Source: Aquarana catesbeiana | Taxonomy: Eukaryota; Chordata; Amphibia; Anura; Ranidae | Reading direction: 5' to 3' | Assembly: GCF_042186555.1 (NCBI RefSeq) | Contig: NC_133328.1 | Coordinates: 60,311,431 to 60,375,430, forward strand | Length of the DNA stretch: 64,000 nucleotides | Shown: positions 10,489-21,276 of the stretch, in pieces | Position numbering within the stretch: the first letter of the stretch is position 1 | Layout: every line of letters starts with the position of its first letter | Position numbers and translations under genes: made by a program | The notes under the pieces: generated by a model | Told to the model about the DNA's origin: nothing | The model's input: only the letters and a program-made list of their open reading frames with translations | Database searches by the model: none

Positions 10489-11826
10489 GGTGACTGAGGC
10501 TGGGTTAACATATGTGCGGCCAGGGGGGTGGGGGGCGGTGCACAGAGCTGTGACTGAGGCCGGGTTCACATATGTGCGGCCGGGTGGGGCGGTGAACAGA
10601 GCGGTGACTGAGGCCAGGTTCACATATCTGCGGCCGGGTGGGTGGGGGGCGGTGCACAGAGCGGTGACTGAGGCCGGGTTCACATATGTGCGGCCGGGTG
10701 GGTGGGGGAGGTGCACAGAGCAGGGACTGAGGCCGGGTTCACATATGTGCGGCCGGGTGGGTGGGGGCGGTGCACAGAGTGGTGACTGAGGCCGGGTTCA
10801 CATATGTGCGGCCGGGTGGGTGGGGGCGGTGCACAGATCGGTGACTGAGGCCACAGATATCTGCATCCGTGTGGGTGGGGCGGTGAACAGAGTGGTGACT
10901 GAGGCAGGGTTCACATATCTGCGGCCGGGTGGGTGGGGGGCAGTGCACAGAGCGGTGACTGAGGCCGGGTTCACATATCTGCGGCTGGATAGATGGGAGG
11001 CGGTGCACAGAGCGTTGACTGTGACCAGGTTCACATATCTGCGGCGGGGTGGGTGGGGGCCGGTGCACAGAGTGGTGACTGAGGCCGGGTTCACATATCT
11101 GCGGCCAGGTGGGTGTGGGGCAGTGCACAGAGCGGTGACTGAGGCCGGGTTCACATATCTGCGGCCGGGTGGATGGGGGGGCGGTGCACAGAGCAGTGAC
11201 TGAGGCCGTGTTCACATATCTGCGGCCGGGTGGGTGTGGGGCAGTGCACAGAGCGGTGACTGAGGCCGGGTTCACATATCTGCGGCCGGGTGGGTGTGGG
11301 GCAGTGCACAGAGCGGTGACTGAGGCCGGGTTCACATATGTGCGGCCGAGTGGGTGGGGGTGGTGCACAGAGTGGTGACTGAGGCCACACATATCTGCGG
11401 CCGGGTGGGTGGGGGGCAGTGCACAGAGCGGTGACTGAGGCCAGGTTCACATATCTGCAGCGGGGTTGGGTGGGGGGGCGGTGCACAGAGCGGTGACTGA
11501 GGCCGGGTTCACATATCTGCGGCTGGATGGATGGGAGGCGGTGCACAGAGTGGTGACTGAGGCCGGGTTCACATATCTGCGGCCAGGTGGGTGTGGGGCA
11601 GTGCACAGAGCGGTGACTGAGGCCGGGTTCACATATCTGCGGCTGGATGGATGGGAGGCGATGCACAGAGCGGTGACTGAGGCCAGGTTCACATATCTGC
11701 GGCAGGGTGGGTGGGGGGCGGTGCACAGAGTGGTGACTGAGGCCAGGTTCACATATCTGCGGCCGGGTGGACGGGGGGGGCGGTGCACAGAGCGGTGACT
11801 GAGGCCGGGTTCACATATGTGCGGCC
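10489..11826. repeat. GC-rich minisatellite, ~60-bp unit, ~22 copies
   Basis: The unit is about 60 bp. It starts with GGTGACTGAGGCCGGGTTCA, continues CATATCTGCGGCCGGGTGGG and ends with GCGGTGCACAGAGC. Units differ by point changes and by a few bases in the G-run. Some units carry a distinctive variant, GGCTGGATGGATGGGAGGCG (near 10981, 11521 and 11641), hinting at higher-order repeats. Because 60 is a multiple of three, both strands stay open for over 100 codons in several frames, giving large artefactual frames such as 10739-11392. It ends at GCGGCCGCAGTTCCCAGC. Confidence 0.95.
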
Positions 11827-12900
11827 GCAGTTCCCAGCATGGGGTCCGGGGCGTTCATGTTCACCGGTTCAGGTGTGAATCAGATCCAGATTTTTGCCTG
11901 AATTCTTACCTGAACCGGACCCAAACACGCACAGGACCCTTTTGGAATGCGGACTGCGGCCGCCCTGAACCTGTGTGAACTGGCTCTTCAAGAGCCGGCC
12001 ACACTCGCATGTCATGCGAATTGGATGTGGGGAAACCCGCATATATGTGAACCTGACTTGACCATCACCAGCTCTCTGCCTAACGGAGCTCTGAGAACCG
12101 AGCGATCAGCGGTGTTTGATCGCTCGTCTTAGAGGAGGTGGGGGACTGATGCAGCATCCACCTAGGTAAGTTTGATTCTTGAAAAAAAAACAAAACCTAT
12201 ACTTTATTACAAAAATGTAATATTTTGCAGCTGACCAGTTCTTGCAATAGCTTTTTTTTTTGTGTGTTTTTTCCCCCTATTTATATGACTTCCTATGAAG
12301 TTATATAAATAAGATTTGCCAAATGGGCCAAAGGTAGCTAGCCATCCCCCCTGCATTCAAGCAGCTCCACGATTTACAGGAAGCTCTTAGTGGTCAATGC
12401 AGAAGATTCTATAATTCTTTTTGAAATGTTCTTGCAGATAAAAGAGCAGCCTAATCTGCCCCTGCAATGAGGAGTACATGGGATGTTAAAGCTGTTTACA
12501 AATAAAGGAGTGCGTATCATCATCCCTGCCGTTCTGCTATTCAGCCCCAACCTAATGGAGAAATTATCTCAGCAAGAAGGCGTAGAGCTGTAGAAAGTGC
12601 AAAAGGAGGAATTACAGCACTAAACTAACTTAATGCGCTCAAGCAGTTTTCCAGCTCCCTGGTTTGCTAGATAATGGCATCCGGCTGTGATTTCCTAACT
12701 ACAGGAGCCAGTCTTCCGTGCATAACCGCCCACGCTGCAGCATGCCTTTTCTCTGCCTGCAGCTATAATGTGGTTATAAGTTTATGGCAAACATACAAGT
12801 CAAGGCTGAAATTACACATTTCGTTTCACAAAATGTCTATGTACACACTCGGTGTGCCTCTGTTAGACTTTTTCATACCAGGCGTCTCTGTTACAAACTC
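11827..12900. other. Repeat-derived flank of the minisatellite, otherwise nothing recognised
   Basis: The first 220 bases continue the theme of the minisatellite (GAACCGGACCCAAAC, GCATATATGTGAACCTGAC), as if the array had expanded inside a dispersed repeat with GGTTCACA/TGTGAACC arms. From about 12180 onward I see AT-rich DNA without a recognisable feature. Confidence 0.35.
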
Positions 12901-12904
12901 AGCC

Positions 12905-13046
12905 AGTAAGGCTGGACATAGATGGATCTTTTTCTTTTTTCAGCCAGCTGGCTGATCAGTTGGCTATAGAAAGACAAAAAATTTCCAACAAACCTGGTCG
13001 ACAGAAATCGATCATTAGATCGATTTCTGTTGCGTGGGAGCAGCTA
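12905..13046. repeat. MITE, left part (GGCTGGACATAGATGG), split by Tc1
   Basis: TAAGGCTGGACATAGATGG starts this repeat. The inverted right end, TCTTCTATGGCTAGC, lies at about 15902-15916 beyond the Tc1 element. Near the break is a palindrome, AGAAATCGATC followed by GATCGATTTCT. A related end is at 59840 (AAGCTAGCCATAGATGC). The exact ends and target duplication are unclear. Confidence 0.45.
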
Positions 13047-13187
13047 CAGTATTTCACAAAGGTGAGTACACCCCTCACATTTTTGTAAATATTTTATTAT
13101 ATCTGTTCATGTGACAACACTGAAGAAATGACACTTTGCTACAATGTAAAGTAGTGAGTGTACAAAATAACTCAACACAACCATTAA

Positions 13188-14377
13188 CCACTTCAGCCCC
13201 AGAAGATTTGGCTGCTAAATATCTAGGCCATTTTTTGCAATACGGCACTGCGTCGCTTTAACTGACAATTGCGTGGTCATGTGACGCTGTGCCCAAACAA
13301 AATTGACGTCCTTTTTTTTCCAAAAATAGAGCTTTCTTTTGGTGGTATTTGATCATCTCTGCGGGTTTTATTTTTTGCGCTATAAACAAAAAAAGTGCAA
13401 CAATTTTGAAAAAAACACAATGGGGGTTATTTACTAAAGGCAAATCCACTTTGCACTTCAAGTGCACTGAACCTGCAGTCGCTGTAGATCCGAGGGGGAC
13501 ATGCAAGGAAAATAAAAAACAGCATTTTAGCTTGCACATGATTGGATGTTAAAATCAGCAGAGCTTCCACTCATTTCAGATCTACCAATCGGATTTGCAT
13601 ATCCAAATGCATATCCAAATGCACTTTCATTGGACTTGTAGTTCAAAGTGGACTTGCCTTTCATAAATAACCTCCAATATTTTGTACTTTTTGCTATAAT
13701 AAATATCCCCATTTTTTTTTTTTTTAAAGCGATTTTTTTCTTCAGTTTAGGCCGATATATATTCTTCTACATTTTTTGGTAATAAAAATCGCAATAAGCA
13801 TATATTGATTTGTTTGTGCAAAAGTTATAGTGTCTACAAAATAGGGGAAAGATTTATGGCGTTTTTATTATTATAATTTTTTTTTTACTAATAATGGCCG
13901 TGATCAGCGATTTTTATCAGGACTATGACATTATGGCAGACAGATCAGACACTTTTGACACATTTTTGGGACCATTGACATTTATACAGCGATCAGTGCT
14001 ATAAAAATGCACTGATTACTGTGTAAATGTCACTGGCAGGGAAGGGGTTAACTCTAGGGGGCGATCAAGGGGTTAACTGTGTTCCCTTTTGTGTGTTATA
14101 ACTTTAGGGGGATGGGACTGACCAGAGTAGCTTGTAGGTACACACGATCTGTCTCTCCTCTTCTCACAGAACAGGGATTTGCATCCCTATTCTGGCTTTC
14201 GTGCCCGCAACTGCGCGTGGCCAGTGGTCATCGCGACCGCCGGCCACGTGTATCGGCATCCCGTCAGTGCAGCGCGCACTTGCTATCCCCGCTTAAATGG
14301 CGGACATACAGCTACGACATTTCGCGGGAACGTGCCGTCCTGCTGCCGTACAATGACGGCGGCTGGTCGGCAAGCGG
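13188..14377. mobile_element. TTAA element, family B (CCACTTCAGCCCC...AAGCGG), 1.19 kb
   Basis: The element is flanked by TTAA on both sides (13184-13187 and 14378-14381). The intact other arm of the Tc1 (around 15671-15680) shows the uninterrupted sequence with a single TTAA, so the duplication is confirmed by an internal empty site. TTAA duplication is characteristic of piggyBac-type transposition. No transposase frame is present, so it is non-autonomous. Related copies are at 28225-29543, 30441-31626 and 57447-59786. It carries the 254-bp MITE at 13422-13675. Confidence 0.8.
13422..13675. repeat. MITE, family C (GGGGGTTATTTAC ends), 3-bp duplication
   Basis: The ends are GGGGGTTATTTACTAAAGGC and, on the other strand, GGAGGTTATTTATGAAAGGC, flanked by AAT on both sides. 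The interior has arms CCACTTTGCACTTCAAGTGC. The related element without this MITE (57447-59786) shows a single AAT at the equivalent place. Copies are at 30675-30920 and 37980-38242. A 3-bp AT-rich duplication is compatible with PIF/Harbinger-like elements, which usually use TWA. Confidence 0.75.
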
Positions 14378-14646
14378 TTAATGTGTAAAGCGCTGGCAAC
14401 AAAAGTGAGTACACCCCTAAGAGAAAATGTCCAAATTGGACCCAAAGTGTCAATATTTTGTGTGGCCACCATTATTTTCCAGCACTGCCGTAACCCTCTT
14501 GGGCATGGAGTTCACCAGAGCTTCACAGGTTGCCACTGGATTCCTCTTCCACTCCTCCATGACGACATCACAAAGCTGCTGGATGTTGGGGACCTTGCGC
14601 TTCTCCACCTTCCATTTGAGAATGCTCCACAGATGCTCAATAGGGT

Positions 14647-15420
14647 TTAGGTCTGAAACATGCTTGGCCAGTCCATCACCTTTACCCTCAGCTTCTTTAG
14701 CAAGGCAGTGGTTGTCTTGGAGGTGTGTTTGGGGTTGTTATCATCTTGGAATACTGCCCTGCGGGCCAGTCTCCATAGGGAGGGGATCATGTTCTGCTTC
14801 AGTATGTCACAGTACATGTTGGCATTCATGGTTCCTTCAATGAACTGTAGCTCCCCAGTGCCGGCAGCACTCATGCAGCCCCAGACCATGACACTTCCAC
14901 CACCATGCTTGACTGTAGGCAAGACACACTTGTCTTAGTACTCCTCACCTGGTTGCCGCCACACACACTTGACAGCATCTGAACCAAATAATTAGATCTT
15001 GGTCTCATCAGACCACAGGACATGGTTCCAGTAAGCTATGTCCTTGGTCTGCTTGTCTTCAGCAAACTGTTTGCGGGCTTTTTTGTGCATCATCTTTAGA
15101 AGAGGCTTCTTTCTGGGATGACAACCTCTGGATATGACGCTGAGCACGTGCACTCAAGTTCTTTGGTCGACCATGTTCTGATTGGAACATGGCCTGTTAA
15201 ACCACTGTATGGTCCTGGCCACCATGCTGCAGCTCAGTTTCAGGGTATTGGCAATCGTCTTATAGCCTAGGCCAGTGATGGCAAATCTTGGCACCACAGA
15301 TGTTTTGGAACTACATTTCCCATGATGTTCACCCACTCTGCAGTGTAGTTGAGCATCATGGGAAATGTAATTCCAAAACATCTGGGGTGCCAAGGTTCGC
15401 CATCACTGGCCTAGACCATC
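14647..15420 (-). pseudogene. Tc1-like transposase remnant of the second element
   Basis: The minus-strand frame 14922-14647 encodes VKHGGGSVMVWGCMSAAG and the second catalytic Asp in FQDDNNPKHTSKTT, followed by VMDWPS. The final DLNPIE-type Glu lies beyond a frameshift. A second frame (15393-15154) keeps part of the helix-turn-helix, LGYKTIANTLKLSCSMVART, but is chimeric because it runs in from the inserted hairpin MITE at 15273-15408. Part of the middle, between the DNA-binding and catalytic parts, is missing compared with the usual length of about 340 residues. It cannot make an active enzyme. Confidence 0.85.
15273..15408. mobile_element. 136-bp hairpin hAT MITE inside the Tc1 transposase
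   Basis: The whole element is a near-perfect inverted repeat. Its arms begin CAGTGATGGCAAATCTTGGC and run through TGTTTTGGAACTACATTTCC to a short loop near 15338-15350. It is flanked by an 8-bp direct repeat with one mismatch, GCCTAGGC (15265-15272) and GCCTAGAC (15409-15416), the hAT signature. Removing it and one repeat restores the Tc1 sequence TATAGCCTAGGCCATC, so the insertion is clear. Confidence 0.9.
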
Positions 15421-15918
15421 TTTATGTAGAGTAACAGTTCTTTTTTTCAGATCCTCAGAGAGTTCTTTGCCATGAGGTGCCATGTTGAGTGACCAGTATG
15501 AGAAAGTGAGAGCGATAACACCACATTTGACACACCTGCTCCCCATTCACACCTGAGACCTTGTAACACTAACAAGTCACATGACACCGGGGAGGGAAAA
15601 TAGCTAATTGGGCCTAATTTGGACATTTTCACTTAGGGGTGTACTCACTTTTGTTGCCTGTGGTTTAGACATTAATGGCTGTGTGTTGAGTTATTTTGAG
15701 GGGACAGCAAATTTACACTGTTATACAAGCTGTACACTCACTACTTTACATTGTAGCAAAGTGTCATTTCTTCAGTGTTGTCACATGACAAGATAGAATA
15801 AAATATTTCCAAAAATGTGAGGGGTGTACTCACTTTTGTGAGATACTGTACCTATCAATTGAAATTCATCTGGTCCATGCTGAACTGGCCACATTTTTGA
15901 ATCTTCTATGGCTAGCAT

Positions 15919-16515
15919 CAGGGCTGCTGTTAGAAATCACAGGGCTCCATACAGCCTACCTGACAGCCCCCTGAAAATTACTAAGGACATAGATTTATCA
16001 GTCCCCTTCTCTGCACCCTCAGCTGCACAGATGAATGAATGGGAAGCACTCTGAAGCTTCCTGCTCATTCACAAATAGAAGCACAGTAAATATAGTTTAC
16101 TATGCTTCAGTGATAAATGGATACAGGAGTGATTTGTACCAATTGCTCACTACATATTCACTGGCCCCTTCCCCTGCTCTCTATCCTAAATCATCCTTGT
16201 ATATGCTCATAGTAATTGCCAGCTGGAGAAGAGAGGAGGGCAGCTGGCAGTTCTGTGGGGGAAAGGGGCGCATGGGGGATCCCGACAGCAAATGGAATGG
16301 GCACACGTGCTGGGACCAATCTTCCCGCAGTATAGCCGGAGGGAGAAAGAGGAGGAGAAGAGCTGGTAGCGTTGCAGGAGGAGGCAGAAGAGGATCAGTG
16401 TCTCCAATAAGACAGTACAGCTGGCCCTCCTGCTCAGCAGATGCCCCCCTTTTGAACTAATGGAACCCAGGCCCAGTAAAGGAAGGCTGGATATACTGCC
16501 TTATCAGCTGCCCTG
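15919..16515. mobile_element. Probable hAT-derived element (597 bp)
   Basis: It starts CAGGGCTGCTGTTAGAAAT and ends CAGCTGCCCTG. The flanks GCTAGCAT (15911-15918) and GTCAGCAT (16516-16523) agree at six of eight positions, which suggests an old 8-bp duplication. The interior is purine-rich. No transposase is seen. Confidence 0.45.
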
Positions 16516-16523
16516 GTCAGCAT

Positions 16524-17260
16524 AGAGCATTATATATATATTTTTTAGCAGAGACCCCAGCGCGTAAAAAAGCGATTGTTGCAATTTGTTATGTCACACA
16601 GTGTTTTTTTTCAAACGCAATTTTATTGGAAAAAAGCACTTTCACGAATTAAAAACAAAACACAATATTTACCCCAATTTTTTTGTATAATGTGAAAGAT
16701 AATGTTATGCCAAGTAAATAGATACCTAACATGTCACGGTTTAAAATTGCTCACACTCTTGGAATGGTGCCAAATTTTGTTACTTAAAAATCTCCGTAGG
16801 CAATGCTTTAAAAAATTTTACAGGTTACCAGTTTAGAGTTACAGAGGAGGTCTTGTGCTAAAATTATTGCTCTCAATCTAACGTTCGCAGTGATACTCAC
16901 ATGTGTGGTCCGAACGCTGTTTACTTACGTATGCGTTTGCTTCTGCATGTGAGCACGAGTGGATGGGTGCTTTAAAATGTTTATGTTTTTTATTATTTAT
17001 TTTATTTTTTATTTTTATTGTTACACTGTCCCTTTAATTTTTTTTAATCACTTTTATTACTATTACAAGAAATGTAAAGATCCCTTGTAATAGGAATAAG
17101 GCATGACAGGTCTTCTTTTTTGAGACATCTGGGGTCAATGAGACTCCAGATATCTCCTCTACCCTGGAAAGCTTGAGATCAAAAAAAAAAAAAAAAGGAC
17201 ATTGATCTATTCTCCCCAGGTAAAAAAAAAAACTGGCAGTGTTTATATCTGCCAGTGCTG
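16524..17260. other. AT-rich repeat-like DNA, unassigned
   Basis: AT-rich sequence with runs of T and A, plus the phrase TGGAATGGTGCCAAATTTTG that I associate loosely with ranid dispersed repeats. No inverted ends, domain or array were found. Confidence 0.3.
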
Positions 17261-17261
17261 G

Positions 17262-17682
17262 AAGTCGCTAAGTCCAACCCTTGAAAATCAACCCAACACC
17301 ATAATCCTCCCTCCACCAAATGATTTAGACCAGTGCACAAAGCAAGGTCCATAAAGACATGGATGAGTGAGTTTGGGGTGGAGGAAGTTGACCTCAACCC
17401 GATAGAACACCTTTGGGATGAATTAGAGCAGAGACTGCGAGCCAGTCCTGCTCATCCAACATCAGTGCCTGACCTCGCAAATGTGCTTCTGGAAGAATGG
17501 TCAAACATTCCCATAGACACACTCTTAAACCTTGTGGACAGCCTTCCAATAAGAGTTGAAGCTGTTGTAGCTGCAAAGGGTGGGCCAACTCAATATTGAA
17601 CCCTACGGACTAAGACTGGGATGCCATTAAAGTTCATGTGCGTGTAAAAGTAGGCGTCCCAATACTTTTAGTAATATAGTTT
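17262..17682 (+). pseudogene. Tc1-like transposon fragment, transposase C-terminus
   Basis: On the plus strand it encodes DLNPIEHLWDELEQRLRA, the motif with the final catalytic Glu, and continues through VDSLPIRVEAVVAAKGGPTQ to a stop. It then reaches the terminal inverted repeat GGCGTCCCAATACTTTTAG. Its left part (ACACCATAATCCTCC through CACAAAGCAAGGTCCATAA) has the same internally deleted arrangement as the foldback element at 46962-47874, so both derive from one deletion variant. The left terminal repeat is missing. Confidence 0.8.
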
Positions 17683-17894
17683 TATTGCAGCTTACCAATC
17701 ATTAGATGTGGCGGCTGCATTTTTTTTTTTGTTTTTTAGGCTTTTCCCCCTCTGTTTTCACCTGGTAATCTGGCCAGTAACACGCCTTCTGTATTACTCC
17801 ACTCTGGGTGAAGGAGCACAGGGGGCACCTTTGGACAGCAGCAGCCTGGGGGAGAGGGGAGTGTTAGATGTACTAGCAGATTTAAATACACTAA

Positions 17895-18509
17895 CTAACC
17901 CTCTTGAGCTGAGTCCATAAATTGCTACTGCAGGAGAAGGACTGTTACCAAAAACATGTACCCTCATCCGCTAGTCTATGACTTCATCATTATTGCGGTA
18001 CCATCTGAACCTGAGGAAGTTTCTGCAGTCCTCATGGACGATGAAACAGTGGAACATTTGCTGAATGTCAGCCATAACAGCAATTGGCTCCTGTCTGGAG
18101 CAAAGTAAAACTCCTATAAGATTGTTATTTTGATTAGGCCCGGTGAGAAGATTGTCACCTTCATGATGAGCACTGGAGTTGAAGACCAAACTAATTTGAT
18201 CAGGCTTGCGAGGATGGTAGACACCAAAGTATGGTAGATACCAACATTCTTCTCCTGAGGTGCAGGCTCAGCATAATCTCTCTCAAAAACCTTCTGCATA
18301 AAGTCCACAAAGTGCTTTTTCATCTCAGGCTTCCGGTTCAAACTGCGCTTTAAAGAAACAAACCATGATTCTGCATGTCCCCTGTTGTTTGGCAGTCTCT
18401 TTCTTGGGGTACAAATTGGTAGAGGTGCTACCCAACTGTTGGAATCATCTTGATAGAACTCTTTACTCATTGTTTTCAATAATTCTTTGTCTTCCATGGT
18501 AGCTGCCAA
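17895..18509 (-). pseudogene. pol: BEL/Pao reverse transcriptase N-terminal remnant
   Basis: The segment begins with SWVAPLPICTPRKRLPNNR and continues through KPEMKKHFVDFMQKVFE, the lead-in to the BEL/Pao RT palm. In a second frame, EPIAVMADIQQMFHCF holds the first catalytic Asp (motif A). It then runs to VHVFGN and SPSPAVAIYGL. The YxDD catalytic motif lies downstream and is absent because the element is truncated. A frameshift near 18190 is also present. Confidence 0.85.
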
Positions 18510-19112
18510 CTCATTTTACCACGAACACTGTGTTGCCGATGTTGTCATCCCAGAAATTAAGGGCTTTCTTATCGTCTTGTATGATATGCGGTATTGCACC
18601 TTTTCCGAACAGTCTTTCTTTGCTATTATATTGATGTGGTCATTGTGCAGGACCAGTAGTCCGTCCGTTTGACAGGACATGTGTTTTAAAGGAAGAGACT
18701 GAGTAGGACCTTCTACCTTTGTCTCGACAGACATTGTCTATGATGACCCAGCCTAGATCCAGACACTGAGCATATGGTGCATCATGTGGACTGTTGATTT
18801 ACTGATGAACCTTGTGCACCCTTAGGATGTCTCGGCCGTGTAACAGCAGGATATCAGCACTTTCATCGAGGGCTGGTATTTAGTCAGCTATGTCCTTCAA
18901 GTGAGAATAGTGAAAGGCAGCTTCAGGAGTAAGGATCTCCCCTGTTTTTTGCTTGGAATCTGGTTGCACTCAGTGATAGTGGGCAAAGATATTTCCACAT
19001 TGTCATTCAGAGGAGCAACTACAAGACAGCTGGCTCTCCTACCTGTAGTGCCAGCACAAGTGCTCAGGGTATAAGGTCTTCTCTTCTCCTATAAGGTCAT
19101 CTCATGTTATGT

Positions 19113-19660
19113 TCAGCAGTTCAAAAAACTGTGTTTTGCATAAGACCTGTTGCTCTGATCATCCAGAATAGTATACAGTCTTATAGAAATTTCAGGTTGA
19201 CCTTTGGGGTATACACGAACCAAGCATATCTTTGCACAGGATTTGTCAGAGTCCTTCTCCACAGACTTCTGTACATGTAGAGAACACTGGGGTGAAAGGT
19301 GCTGTTTGATCTGTGCGCTCCCCTCCTTGCTTTGCCTCAGGAAGATTGTTAGAGTAGTAGAGTTTTGCGGATATTGATGAAGAGCTTGCACATGGTCATC
19401 CCTGTCGCACTCTATACATTTGATGATAGCTTTGCAAAATGTTCTGTGAAGGCACAGCATTTGTAGCAAACCCCAAATTTCTTTAAAAGTTCCTTACGTT
19501 CTTGTAGGGTTTTCTTTCTGAAGCCCATACATTTCTTAAGTGGATGTGGTTTGTTATGTATCGGACATTGGTGATTTGGGTTCTCAATTTTCTTGTTTTG
19601 ATCAGTCTTTTCCAGAACTGTAGCAGGTTCAGATAGAACATTAGTCCTTTTCACTAACAC
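19113..19660 (-). pseudogene. BEL/Pao zinc-knuckle and protease remnant
   Basis: The zinc-binding segment reads CPIHNKPHPLKKCMGFR, then FGVCYKCCAFTEHFAK, then CIECDRDDHVQALH, matching the paired Cys/His clusters found between gag and protease in this family. The protease region follows with YTILDDQSNRSYAKHSF, a position equivalent to the catalytic D-x-G motif but reading DDQSN. Whether that is a lineage variant or decay cannot be decided here. A frameshift near 19440 separates the two parts. Confidence 0.75.
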
Positions 19661-19760
19661 TGGACCTCTATGGTCTCTGTGTGTCATACGTGTGTTTATA
19701 GGTCTTGGAGAGGGTGAACTGAGAGGGCTACAGTCACCATAGGAGAAACTTGGGTCATTC

Positions 19761-21276
19761 TTAGTGTCTGCAATTCTTTTGATGAACTCGCAGGTAGGAA
19801 AAAGGAGGAAAGGCAACTTGATGATTTTCCTTATACTTTGATCCAAGCACTACCCATTTTCCTTGAATGCCATATGGTAGCTTGAGAACAATGGGGTTGG
19901 TGCCACAAGTGGTGTCAAGGTAACTGAGACCAGGTAAGTTGATGTCAGCCTTAGCAAGTTGAAGCTCTAATAGAACATTGTTGAATTCTTGAAACTTTAG
20001 ATTGTCTCTAGAAGAAATCTTTGGGAAGCTTTGCAACCTTTTGAATATGGCATTTTCAATGGCCTCTGGGCTGCCAAAGGTACGTTCAAGTCTGTCCTAA
20101 GCAGCATTAAGGCCTGCAGCAGGGTTGTCAATATGATCTGCCTTGAGCCTCTTGATGCGTTCAGTAGACTGGGGACCTAGCCGTCTGATGACCAGATCTA
20201 ATTCCTCTGTGGCATTGATGTCTAGGTCACTCATTGTGGCCTTAAAAGTGGATTTCCAGCCTCTGTAATTTTCAGGCTTGTCATCAAACTTGGTGAGGCC
20301 TGTCTTAGTGAGCTCTCTCCAGGGCATGTATTTAGCAAACTGTGGCATGTCCATATTCTCAGACTTTAGATGCATGACTGCAGGTGTAACAGAGTTAGTT
20401 GTGATGGCTGGTGCATTGACATTGAGTGACTTGGGAACATATGTTGGTGCTAAGGAATTCAATGCTGGAACTGGCTTAAAGTTGGCATGTTGGTTTGTAG
20501 CTGTGGATTAGTTCGCTTGCTAGGAGGTATTGGATAAGGGGCAAAGTAAGGTGGACAGTCTGTTATATGCATACCAGTGTCTGGTGCTTGCTGAGATGCT
20601 GCAGTCTGATGTACTGGAAGATATAATGGCAAATTGTCTTGAGGTACAGTAGGTGCAGAGAAGAGACTTTGAGTGCTTTGGCTGCTGTGACAGGGAGTTG
20701 ACGTTCTGGAGAGGTATGTGAAGAATCTGAGGCATAAGATACAACTGAGTGTCTGCAACTGTTGTCTCTTTCGCTTTCACTAGCGGCTTGTTCTAAGACC
20801 TTTAACCTTGCCATGGCTGTGGCATGCTCACATTGTTTTTCCAAAACCTCAATTTCTGCTTTTTGGCACGTGGCTTCAGCTTCCTTCTCTGCCTTCTGGA
20901 ATGCAGCTTGAACTTCCATCTCTGCTTTCTGGCATGCAGCTTCAGCCTCCATGTCTGCTTTCTGGCGTGCAACTTCAGCGTCCATTTCTGCTTTCTGGCA
21001 TGCAGCTTCAGCGTCCATTTCTGCTCTCTTTTGGGCGAAAGATGCTTGAATTTTAGAAGCTTCGGCATCTGTACGGGCCTTTATGAGTTGTTGACTGAAT
21101 GTAGATGATCTTGATTGTAGGGATTTGGAAGATATTGTGGATCGTCTAGTAGATGCATAGCAATAAGATCTGTATTCATGAAGCTGTGTTATTCTCACTT
21201 CTGCCTTTGTCTTTGTTTGCACCACTAAATTGTCTCTTTCAAGACTGAGCCCCTCAAATCCCTTTAATTCTTCCAA
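19761..21276 (-). pseudogene. gag: BEL/Pao gag remnant (hendecad coiled coil + DUF1759-like)
   Basis: The frame from 21276 encodes an N-terminal region followed, at about residues 80-150, by five consecutive 11-residue repeats of the type AEMDAEAACQK, a strong coiled-coil signature of hendecad type. Further on, in other frames, LTKFDDKPENYRGWKSTF and NIPLELQLA-like helical sequence match the DUF1759 gag domain of BEL/Pao elements (20462-20097 and 20036-19761). Gag forms the particle that packages element RNA. Frameshifts near 20560 and 20095 break it. Confidence 0.8.

Larger units (their letters stand above)
13047..15848 (-). mobile_element. Second Tc1-like transposon, with two nested insertions
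   Basis: The termini are inverted repeats of CAGTATTTCACAAAGGTGAG on the left and CAGTATCTCACAAAAGTGAG on the complementary right, flanked by TA (13045-13046 and 15849-15850). The subterminal GTACACCCCTCACATTTTTG is present at both ends. Net of the TTAA element (13188-14377) and the hAT hairpin (15273-15408) it is about 1.46 kb, near full length for a Tc1 element. The transposase is on the minus strand and broken. Confidence 0.9.

Noticed and set aside
10739..11392. 217-codon open frame (minus), and overlapping long frames on both strands
   Set aside because: It is a readthrough of a 60-bp tandem repeat, and all strands stay open because the unit is a multiple of three. Composition follows the repeat and there is no start context or domain.
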